Positions 1-4,803 of a stretch of 8,383 bases of DNA are shown here, one piece after another. The translations under genes were made by a program, and so were the position numbers. Position 1 is the first letter of the stretch. Each line of letters opens with the position of its first letter. The stretch covers positions 1 through 8,383 of the forward strand of contig CAZLRV010000035.1 of assembly GCA_964562175.1 (NCBI GenBank), written 5' to 3'. Below the pieces are notes generated by a model, which ran no database searches, had not been told where the DNA came from, and saw only the letters and a program-made list of their open reading frames with translations. The stretch comes from CAZCJU01 sp964562175. GTDB lineage: Bacteria > Bacillota > Clostridia > Oscillospirales > CAG-272.

Positions 1-43
1 AGCTGACTGTGTGCTTTTCCTTTATGATATTTTCTTTCATTAG

Positions 44-78
44 GCATTCGAATCAAATTGATATCGAATGCTTTTTTT
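44..78 (+). terminator. Hairpin plus T-run, plus-strand terminator candidate
   Basis: The arms GCATTCGA (44-51) and TCGAATGC (64-71) pair perfectly. Inside them ATCAA (52-56) pairs with TTGAT (58-62), giving about 13 bp with a one-base bulge. Seven T residues (72-78) follow on the plus strand, so the polarity suits a plus-strand transcript arriving from the left. A plus-strand reading frame is open from base 2 to a TAG at 41-43, just before the hairpin, which would fit a convergent gene ending here. The hairpin overlaps the last codons of the minus-strand peptidase gene. On the minus strand no T-run follows. Instead an ATG at 47 opens a frame that runs off the window (MPNERKYHKGKAHSQ), so a third minus-strand gene is the alternative. 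The visible sequence is too short to choose. Confidence 0.5.
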
Positions 79-601
79 GTTCGCTTGCGATGGCTTGTAA
101 TTGTCTTTGGGTACAGCGATTGGAAACAACACATTTCTCATGTATTTCTTTTTCGGCCATCTGTGCAATAAGATAGGATGGTGCGAGCAATTCGCCACCA
201 AAAACATCGGCTTGCCACTCCGGATCGCGAAAAGTCGGGATCTTTCCGTTTGGTTCTAACTTGCAAAAGGCAATTGAACCTTTACCATGCATGAGCAAAT
301 GACCAAGCTCATGCGCAAGTGTTAATCGATCACGCCCTTTTCCATTACAAGCACCGATGTAAACATCTTCTCGCAATCGTATTTTGCACTCGCTTGGAAA
401 TGTTTCGCCATGTAGATTTCCCATTTCTTCTTCCGAACAAATCTCCAAAACAAAGTCGGGCAACAAATGGGGCAATACCTTTTCGATAAAAGCGACAATG
501 TTGAAATACAAGTCATTTTCGACCCCCAAAAGAGTCCGAAGTTCTCGCACCATTTCCCAAATAGCCTGTCTTGAGGTGGGTTTAACAGGTATTAAGCTCA
601 T
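53..601 (-). CDS. ImmA/IrrE family metallo-endopeptidase
   Basis: This is a 182-aa predicted cytoplasmic zinc metallopeptidase of the ImmA/IrrE (COG2856) type. The zinc motif HELGH is at residues 97-101, with H97 and H101 as ligands and E98 as catalytic base. The downstream segment at 128-141 (EWQADVFGGELLAP) matches the family's third-ligand helix, with E128 the likely ligand. In characterised relatives (ImmA of ICEBs1, IrrE of Deinococcus) the peptidase cleaves an XRE-type repressor after DNA damage or another signal. Here the XRE gene lies immediately upstream. The ATG overlaps the TGA of that gene by four bases (ATGA), so translation is probably coupled, and no separate promoter is seen. 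Family assignment is firm. The cleaved substrate being the neighbouring regulator is inference from family precedent. The C-terminus is short and polar with no second domain. Confidence 0.93.
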   Translation of the reverse strand: MSLIPVKPTSRQAIWEMVRELRTLLGVENDLYFNIVAFIEKVLPHLLPDFVLEICSEEEMGNLHGETFPSECKIRLREDVYIGACNGKGRDRLTLAHELGHLLMHGKGSIAFCKLEPNGKIPTFRDPEWQADVFGGELLAPSYLIAQMAEKEIHEKCVVSNRCTQRQLQAIASEQKKHSISI

Positions 602-966
602 TTACTGTCCTCGTTGTTCATCAATTTTTTCAAAGCTTCCAACTGCTCGTCCGAAAAATCGCTAAATGAACGTGCAAACGAAACAGCCAGCTTTTTAGCG
701 GCAGGAGAAGCTTCTTCAAAGTCAAGTATGACCGCTTTTTCTGAAAGCGATATGGCTTCGTCCAGCTCGTCTTCTTGTTTGGGTGTTAAAGAATACGCAG
801 AACGTATCTTCAAATTCCACTCGTATGGCATTTTCTTTTTTCCAAGCTCAACAGCAGAAAGAAATGACGGTGTGACGTCAAGCTTTTGCGCCATATTCAA
901 AAGCACCTCTTCGTTTTCTACACGCAGTTTTTTTAAAAATTTGCCTATTTCGGTCATATTCAACAC
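598..966 (-). CDS. XRE-family helix-turn-helix regulator
   Basis: This 122-aa protein has an N-terminal XRE/Cro-type helix-turn-helix at about residues 6-60. The recognition-helix region is around MAQKLDVTPSFLSAVELGKK (25-44), the classic pattern for the fold. The C-terminal half (about 65-122) is charged and helical and may mediate dimerisation or be the site cut by the partner peptidase. The start shown is GTG at 966, with AAGG four bases upstream. An ATG three codons later (957) is an alternative with a longer spacing. The gene lies first in an operon with the ImmA-like peptidase, the arrangement of immR-immA in ICEBs1 and of many stress-regulator or toxin-antitoxin-like pairs. Its promoter lies 27 bp upstream, and a divergent promoter for an RNA/SPFH locus lies about 170 bp further. 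Autoregulation is likely from family precedent, but no clear operator palindrome was found. Confidence 0.9.
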   Translation of the reverse strand: MLNMTEIGKFLKKLRVENEEVLLNMAQKLDVTPSFLSAVELGKKKMPYEWNLKIRSAYSLTPKQEDELDEAISLSEKAVILDFEEASPAAKKLAVSFARSFSDFSDEQLEALKKLMNNEDSK

Positions 967-992
967 TTATCCTTTATCCTTTTCTTTATTAT

Positions 993-1021
993 ATTATACC
1001 ACAATTAGACGCATTTGTCAA
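993..1021 (-). promoter_or_regulatory. Consensus sigma-A promoter of the XRE-ImmA operon
   Basis: On the minus strand the sequence reads TTGACA (1021-1016), a 17-bp spacer, then TATAAT (998-993). A TG pair one base before the -10 makes it an extended -10 promoter. Both hexamers are perfect matches. Transcription should start near 986, giving a short leader of about 20 nt before the GTG start. A promoter this strong usually implies tight repression, which fits an autoregulated XRE gene (inference). Confidence 0.88.
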
Positions 1022-1148
1022 CCCCTTGGTGAATTTTTTTTACCATATAGTTTATTTTTCCGCATATTTATTATTTGTTTTGCAAAGCTCCGCTTATATG
1101 TTCTATGCTTTGTCACTCATATACTCAGCTTATAAAAATCGCAAAATG

Positions 1149-1168
1149 CAAAGCTCGCAGCTTTTTTT
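1149..1168 (+). terminator. Weak hairpin with T-run upstream of the RNA promoter
   Basis: AAAGCT (1150-1155) pairs with AGCTTT (1159-1164) around a CGC loop, and the T-run continues to 1168. It would stop stray plus-strand transcription just before the promoter at 1171. The stem is short, so this is a weak call. The ten bases TGCAAAGCTC at 1147-1156 also occur as a direct repeat at 1081-1090. Confidence 0.35.
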
Positions 1169-1170
1169 CC

Positions 1171-1199
1171 GTGAAAAAATACTTGCTCGGTGCTATAAT
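1171..1199 (+). promoter_or_regulatory. Extended -10 promoter for the tRNA-like RNA
   Basis: TATAAT (1194-1199) is preceded by TGC (1191-1193), an extended -10 element. Seventeen bases upstream is GTGAAA (1171-1176), a four-of-six match to the -35 consensus. Transcription is predicted to start near 1205-1207, just ahead of the structured region. No equally good promoter was seen between here and the SPFH gene at 1615, so this promoter may also produce its mRNA. Confidence 0.65.
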
Positions 1200-1205
1200 A
1201 CACTC

Positions 1206-1382
1206 ACAGGCTGCTTTTGGATGGTGCGTTTATCCACACCCCGTTGCACGAGGATATTCCAAAGTGTATTACTAAGAAAGTGTGTCTGCGGAGCGTGTTC
1301 AGCTCACGACGCAGGTTCGAATCCTGCCTGTGCCGCAAGGCATAGCCATGGTTGGGTTTAGGAGTCGCCCGTAAGAGCGGCT
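1206..1382 (+). ncRNA. Structured RNA with permuted tRNA-like domain (Band-7-associated type)
   Basis: The boundaries are predicted from the promoter and the last hairpin. Seen directly: GCAGG (1311-1315) and CCTGC (1323-1327) close a seven-base loop TTCGAAT, a textbook tRNA T-arm. CTGTGCC (1328-1334) follows with no gap and pairs over seven positions, one of them G-U, with GGCATAG (1339-1345), capped by GCAA. This is an acceptor-like stem with a closed end. Next comes a GG-containing stretch (1350-1356) where a D-loop would fall. GAGT (1362-1365) can pair with GCTC (1302-1305) as an anticodon-stem equivalent, leaving a five-base variable-loop-like ACGAC before the T-arm. The order T-arm, closed acceptor, D-region is that of YrlA Y-RNAs. 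The D-stem itself could not be resolved by eye. A 5' domain (1216-1263) is also foldable. It lies upstream of an SPFH/Band-7 gene, the context reported for Band-7-associated tRNA-like RNAs. A translated tRNA is unlikely, since there is no CCA end or canonical anticodon arm. Confidence 0.7.
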
Positions 1383-1401
1383 TAAAAAATAAAATTTTTT
1401 A
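1363..1401 (+). terminator. Possible 3' end hairpins of the tRNA-like RNA
   Basis: AGTCGC (1363-1368) can pair with GCGGCT (1377-1382, one G-U pair) around an eight-base loop. A pure A/T hairpin follows (TAAAAAAT 1383-1390 with ATTTTTTA 1394-1401). Together they could stop or process the RNA, but the T-run is not directly behind the GC stem. Read-through into the SPFH gene is equally possible. The first stem also competes with the anticodon-stem-like pairing at 1362-1365. Confidence 0.3.
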
Positions 1402-1442
1402 CTTATTTCCCACCGCACAGATGTGATGTGTCACAGCCGTCC

Positions 1443-1555
1443 AATGAACGCCGCCTTGCCCGAGAGCGGATACCGTGTTATGCGAGCGGAGGTCAGGGAA
1501 CCTCTCCCCCACCTCCCCTACCCTCTCACTTAAGCTCTCGGCCGCCACGTTCATT
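1443..1555 (+). ncRNA. Structured leader between the tRNA-like RNA and the SPFH gene
   Basis: Two long-range nested stems are visible. AATGAACG (1443-1450) pairs with CGTTCATT (1548-1555), and CCGAGAGC (1460-1467) pairs with GCTCTCGG (1534-1541). An apical hairpin GGAGGT/ACCTCT (1488-1493/1500-1505) sits inside, and a pyrimidine-rich stretch (1501-1527) fills the rest. Two nested 8-bp matches at about 100-nt and 70-nt distance are unlikely to be chance, so this is probably a folded RNA domain. It may be a second module of the upstream RNA, a separate RNA, or a 5' untranslated element acting on the SPFH gene, whose ribosome binding site is about 40 nt further on. No known riboswitch class was recognised. 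A small TGTGA/TCACA hairpin (1422-1435) lies just before it. Confidence 0.55.
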
Positions 1556-1575
1556 CAAGCACACGTTCACTCAAG
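1546..1575 (+). repeat. Tandem 14-bp direct repeat, one mismatch
   Basis: CACGTTCATTCAAG (1546-1559) and CACGTTCACTCAAG (1562-1575) are near-identical copies offset by 16 bases. The first copy forms the 3' arm of the leader stem. The second contains the same CGTTCA core and could replace it in pairing with TGAACG (1445-1450), so two alternative folds are possible. Confidence 0.6.
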
Positions 1576-1614
1576 AAAAAAAGAATTATTAACCTTAAAG
1601 GAGGTATTCATGTT

Positions 1615-2727
1615 ATGAAAAAGATAATAATCAACGAAAATCAGAGAGGCTTTCTCTTCAAGAACGGTAAATTCGTAAGGCTGCTCGGTGCAGGTAAATA
1701 TCACACCTTCGGCGGCAAAACGATAGAGCTTTCCTCCCTCGCCTCTGCCTTGAGCAGTGCAGTCTGCTCGCTCGACACACTGCTTGCGGATAAAGAGATC
1801 GCCGAAAACACGGTAACGCTTGAGGTTGGCGACAACGAGCTTGCTTTGCACTTTGTAAACGGAAAATTCAATCAAGTACTTCCCTGCGGCAAATACGCTT
1901 TTTGGACATTTTCCGACAGTCACGAGTTTCAGATCGTACAGTCTTCCTCACCTGTTCCCGACCCGTCCATCCCCGCTTACATACTTGCGAAAATTCCGGA
2001 CACCTACCGCACCGTCGTGAACGTGAAGGAGCATCAAAAAGCAATAGTTTACTTTGACGGAAAATACACAATGTTGCTCGATGCCGGAACGCATTACTTT
2101 TGGAATACCCACGTAAACATAAAAACCGATATCGTAGATACTCGGCTTACAAATATGGAGATATTAGGTCAATCATTGCTCAGTGCTGACAAGGTCACCT
2201 TGCGTGTATCATTTTTCTTCAACTACCGTATCACCGATTATGTTCGCTCGGTCACCGAAATAGATTGTCTTCGTGAGCAGCTCTATTTGCTCGCACAGAT
2301 TGCTCTGCGTGAATGTGTCGGCAGATATAAGTTAGATGAGCTGCTTGAGAACAAAAATCTTATATCCGATTATGTTATGGATAAGTTTAAGAAAATCCAA
2401 GAACGCTTTTGGGTTGAAATATCGGATGCAAGCGTAAGAGACATCATCCTTCCCGGCGATATACGCGAGATAATGAACACCGTGCTTGTTGCCGAGAAGC
2501 GCGCTCAGGCAAACGTGATTACACGTCGTGAGGAGGTCGCCTCCACCCGTTCGCTCTTAAACACCGCAAAGCTTATGGACGAAAACAAGACTCTGTATAA
2601 GCTCAAGGAGCTTGAATACATCGAGCGTATCTGCGAAAACGTCGGTTCGCTCTCCGTAAACGGCTCGGACGGTATACTTACCTCACTTGCACAGCTCATA
2701 AGCACAAACGACAAGGCGACAAGCTGA
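1615..2727 (+). CDS. SPFH/Band-7 (slipin-like) domain protein
   Basis: This is a 370-aa protein with a stomatin/slipin-type SPFH core at about residues 130-300. The family's C-terminal core signature is clear: a VRDIILPGDIREIMN stretch (274-288), then AEKRAQANVITRREEV (293-308) leading into a coiled-coil helix. The N-terminal half holds two extra copies of the motif that opens the SPFH core: NGKF..LLGAGKYHTF (17-32), NGKF..VLPCGKYAFW (82-97) and DGKY..LLDAGTHYFW (148-163). Unlike membrane slipins, no hydrophobic N-terminal anchor or signal peptide is visible, so the protein is probably cytoplasmic and oligomeric. AAAGGAGGT (1597-1605) sets the start at ATG 1615. An ATG at 1610 gives only a two-codon frame. 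Band-7 proteins with cognate tRNA-like RNAs have been proposed as RNA-repair scaffolds, and a role with the upstream RNA here is inferred from context. Confidence 0.88.
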   Translation: MKKIIINENQRGFLFKNGKFVRLLGAGKYHTFGGKTIELSSLASALSSAVCSLDTLLADKEIAENTVTLEVGDNELALHFVNGKFNQVLPCGKYAFWTFSDSHEFQIVQSSSPVPDPSIPAYILAKIPDTYRTVVNVKEHQKAIVYFDGKYTMLLDAGTHYFWNTHVNIKTDIVDTRLTNMEILGQSLLSADKVTLRVSFFFNYRITDYVRSVTEIDCLREQLYLLAQIALRECVGRYKLDELLENKNLISDYVMDKFKKIQERFWVEISDASVRDIILPGDIREIMNTVLVAEKRAQANVITRREEVASTRSLLNTAKLMDENKTLYKLKELEYIERICENVGSLSVNGSDGILTSLAQLISTNDKATS

Positions 2728-2776
2728 CAGGTGTGAAAAATCACGGCGTGAGATGACGAAAATTTTGACAAAGGTA

Positions 2777-2805
2777 TTGACAAAAGCAAAAAAAGCTTTT
2801 ATAAT
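2777..2805 (+). promoter_or_regulatory. Consensus sigma-A promoter abutting a terminator
   Basis: TTGACA (2777-2782), a 17-bp spacer and TATAAT (2800-2805) form a perfect sigma-A promoter. A second TTGACA lies 12 bp upstream (2765-2770). The predicted start near 2811-2812 is only about six bases before the arm of the terminator at 2817. Any transcript reaching the MATE gene must therefore read through that hairpin. Confidence 0.85.
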
Positions 2806-2816
2806 ATAGTAGGCTG

Positions 2817-2844
2817 AAAAACCGCTCGCAAGAGCGGTTTTTTT
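2817..2844 (+). terminator. Strong intrinsic terminator, GCAA loop
   Basis: AAACCGCTC (2819-2827) pairs with GAGCGGTTT (2832-2840) around GCAA, and T residues continue to 2844. A-residues on the 5' side make it partly bidirectional. It can end the SPFH transcript, and it lies inside the first ~35 nt of any RNA from the promoter at 2777. It may therefore act as a leader attenuator for the MATE gene. Confidence 0.85.
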
Positions 2845-2868
2845 CAAGGCAAAACGATAAAACGAGCC

Positions 2869-2899
2869 GAGCCGATGCAAAAACGGTTCTTTTTCTTTT
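2869..2899 (+). terminator. Second, weaker terminator-like hairpin
   Basis: GAGCCG (2869-2874) pairs with CGGTTC (2884-2889), with one G-U pair and a nine-base loop. Five T, a C and four T follow. It lies 45 nt before the MATE start codon. An alternative pairing of GCAAAA (2877-2882) with TTTTGC (2896-2901) is mutually exclusive with it, so the leader may have competing structures. Confidence 0.35.
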
Positions 2900-2943
2900 G
2901 CAAGCACAGAATAATATCGAAAAATGTAAAGGAATGATTTAAT

Positions 2944-4314
2944 ATGTCACCAAGCGCACAAGAAGAACGCATGGGAGCGGCAAGAATGTTTCCGCTTATA
3001 ATGTCTATGTCTCTGCCGGCTATGTTCTCAATGCTGATACAAGCACTTTATAATATAGTTGACAGCTATTTCGTCGCACAGTACAGCGATAAGGCGGTTC
3101 CCGCATTGTCGTTGGCTTTCCCTATTCAAAATCTGCTCATAGCCTTTGCGGTGGGAACTGCCGCAGGCGTGACCTCGCTCATATCCCGACGTCTCGGACA
3201 GGGTGCGAGAAAGGAAGCGGAGAGCGTTGCCGCTCACGGTATCGTGTTGAGCGTAATAACATGGGCGGTCTTTGCCCTGTTCGGCGCATTTTTTACGGAC
3301 CCGTTCTTCCGTATGTTCGAAAGCGATACGGAGATAATAAGAATGGGAAATACATATCTTTCCATTTGCTGTATATTCTCTTTCGGACAGTTCGTTGTAT
3401 GTATGCTTGAAAAGATACTTCAGGCAACGGGCAATATGTTTTGGCCGATGATGTTTCAGCTTGTCGGTGCGATATTCAACATAATATTCGACCCTATTCT
3501 TATTTTCGGTTGGTTCGGTATTCCCGCCATGGGCGTCACGGGTGCGGCAATAGCTACGGTGGGCGGTCAAATAGCATCTATGGTGCTTGCAATAGTCGTG
3601 ATATCACGCCGTCAGCCGATAAAGATATCGCTTAAGGGCTTTCACCTGAGCGGAGCAGTTGTCAAAAACATATATGCCGTCGGCGTACCCGCAATAGTAA
3701 TGCAAGCCATAAGCACGGTAATGAATATGGCAATAAATGCCATTCTCGCCTCGTTCTCAACTGCCGCTTATACGGCGTTCGGATTGTATTTCAAGCTCAG
3801 ATCGTTCGTATTTATGCCCGTACTCGGCTTAAATCAAGGCTTGATGCCCATTACCGGCTACAATTACGGGGCTAAAAACAGAAAACGACTCCTGCAATCG
3901 TTCTATTACGGTTGCCTCGTCGCATTCATTATAATGATGATGGGAATGCTCGTGTTCTTGTGCCTGCCTCGTCAGCTCTTGGGTATATTCAAGCCCGACG
4001 AGGAGCTGCTCAAGGTCGGAATACCTGCGCTCAGAATAATAAGCCTTTGCTTCCCGCTTGCCGCACTCGGTCTTGTTTCGTCGAATATGTATCAGGCAAT
4101 CGGCAAAGGAAGCTACAGCCTTATAATGTCCCTAATGCGTCAGCTCGTCGTGCTTGTACCCGCGGCTTGGCTTTTGGCTCATTTTACAAATAATGTCGAT
4201 ATGGTCTGGTGGTCCTTCCCCATAGCCGAGGCGGTATCACTGGCAACGAGTGCATTCTTCTTTTTCAAAATTTACAAAAACGAGCTTGCCGCACTTGACA
4301 AAGCAAACCCGTAA
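2944..4314 (+). CDS. MATE family efflux transporter
   Basis: This 456-aa polytopic membrane protein of the multidrug and toxin extrusion family has the usual length of about 450 aa and about 12 hydrophobic segments in two similar halves. TM1 carries the signature LYNIVDSYFVAQY (35-47) with an acidic residue, D40, at the position typical of MepA/DinF-type members. Other family landmarks are the LISRRLGQG loop (79-87), ILQATGNMFWP (158-168) and, in the second half, PITGYNYGAKN (302-312). The substrate cannot be read from sequence; members exchange cationic drugs or metabolites for Na+ or H+. The ribosome binding site AAAGGA (2928-2933) is 10 nt before the ATG. The leader contains a consensus promoter and one or two terminators, which suggests conditional expression. 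No regulator gene is adjacent. The gene stands alone, followed by a long gene-free stretch. Confidence 0.95.
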   Translation: MSPSAQEERMGAARMFPLIMSMSLPAMFSMLIQALYNIVDSYFVAQYSDKAVPALSLAFPIQNLLIAFAVGTAAGVTSLISRRLGQGARKEAESVAAHGIVLSVITWAVFALFGAFFTDPFFRMFESDTEIIRMGNTYLSICCIFSFGQFVVCMLEKILQATGNMFWPMMFQLVGAIFNIIFDPILIFGWFGIPAMGVTGAAIATVGGQIASMVLAIVVISRRQPIKISLKGFHLSGAVVKNIYAVGVPAIVMQAISTVMNMAINAILASFSTAAYTAFGLYFKLRSFVFMPVLGLNQGLMPITGYNYGAKNRKRLLQSFYYGCLVAFIIMMMGMLVFLCLPRQLLGIFKPDEELLKVGIPALRIISLCFPLAALGLVSSNMYQAIGKGSYSLIMSLMRQLVVLVPAAWLLAHFTNNVDMVWWSFPIAEAVSLATSAFFFFKIYKNELAALDKANP

Positions 4315-4465
4315 GCTTTCGATCGATATTCCTCGGGGGATATATGCTTTTCTTCTTTCCTCTGCTTGAAATTCGATAAAAATGCAGATCTCGCTTGATG
4401 GATACAAGGACTTTTCTTTGTACTCGATAAGTTTTGTTTGGCGACAATTCGGGTCTGCGTTTTTA

Positions 4466-4502
4466 GGTGTGCCGACTTCGGTCGGCACATCTTTTGTTTT
4501 TT
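4466..4502 (+). terminator. Strong intrinsic terminator, UUCG loop
   Basis: An 11-bp stem (4466-4476 with 4481-4491, one G-U pair) is closed by C(TTCG)G and followed by TTTTGTTTTTT. It is the most stable terminator in the window. It lies 150 nt beyond the MATE stop, so it may end that transcript or that of something now lost. Its coding appearance (GVPTSVGT) is an artefact of the hairpin. Confidence 0.88.
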
Positions 4503-4671
4503 GCCGAAATGTACAAGTATATAAACAGCCGAAAAATTTAATTTGTACAATATTTCCGCCGTCATATATACCATTCCGATCTCATAAAAAACAAACGTAA
4601 AGCTATTGTTCGAATTACCCGCCGAGAAAACAGCACCTTAAACAAATGATCTCCCTCCCCGTGTATAAAAA

Positions 4672-4695
4672 TCCACCCGAGGCGGACTTTTTTTT
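4672..4695 (+). terminator. Hairpin plus T8 directly before a promoter
   Basis: TCCACC (4672-4677) faces GGCGGA (4681-4686) around a CGA loop, with one A-C mismatch on the plus strand (a G-U pair on the minus-strand RNA). Eight T residues (4688-4695) follow. The T-run ends one base before the -35 element at 4697, so it may insulate the operon promoter from upstream transcription. Confidence 0.4.
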
Positions 4696-4696
4696 G

Positions 4697-4725
4697 TTGA
4701 CAAGCGATACATAATGTGATATAAT
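4697..4725 (+). promoter_or_regulatory. Consensus sigma-A promoter of the deformylase operon
   Basis: TTGACA (4697-4702), a 17-bp spacer and TATAAT (4720-4725) are perfect hexamers, with TGA before the -10 giving an extended element. The predicted start is near 4732, leaving a leader of about 70 nt with a small GCCGA/TCGGC hairpin. It probably drives the genes from 4804 to at least 6398. Confidence 0.88.
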
Positions 4726-4803
4726 CTCATATAACATCAGCGCCGAAACTCGGCAAAAACAAGTCTTACATGTGTCAAAGTGATAAAGCAAGGGGAATAG
4801 AAA

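Larger units (their letters stand above)
4315..4803 (+). other. Gene-free stretch with stacked terminators and a promoter
   Basis: No convincing coding frame lies here. Short frames on both strands read through the terminator hairpins and lack ribosome binding sites. What is visible: a possible weak hairpin ATATTCC/GGGATAT (4326-4332/4337-4343) before a T/C-rich tract, likely the MATE gene end; the strong UUCG terminator at 4466-4502; a T-run hairpin at 4672-4695; and the promoter at 4697-4725. GTACAA (4512-4517) and TTGTAC (4551-4556) form a spaced inverted repeat of unknown meaning. The 5' leader of the following operon contains a small hairpin GCCGA/TCGGC (4742-4754). Confidence 0.6.

Noticed and set aside
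1205..1337. A conventional translated tRNA gene ending at the T-arm
   Set aside because: Only CACAG (1205-1209) could serve as a 5' acceptor partner, it lies over 100 nt from the T-arm, and no canonical anticodon arm or CCA end is present. The downstream GCAA-capped 7-bp stem is a better partner.
1206..1401. A Ro60-binding Y-RNA
   Set aside because: The tRNA-like part resembles YrlA, but I found no GNCGAA-type Ro-binding motif in the flanks and there is no Ro60 gene here. The adjacent SPFH gene points to the Band-7-associated class.
1422..1435. CRP-like site TGTGA-N4-TCACA
   Set aside because: The spacer is four instead of six bases and it lies inside a likely transcribed structured region; it is better read as a small RNA hairpin.
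3028..3570. A 180-codon minus-strand frame inside the MATE gene
   Set aside because: It is a shadow of the plus-strand gene, low in hydrophobic pattern, without start signals.
4382..4600. A 72-codon plus-strand frame in the gene-free stretch
   Set aside because: It runs through the UUCG terminator, which gives the GVPTSVGT segment, has no ribosome binding site, and codon use is unlike the neighbours.
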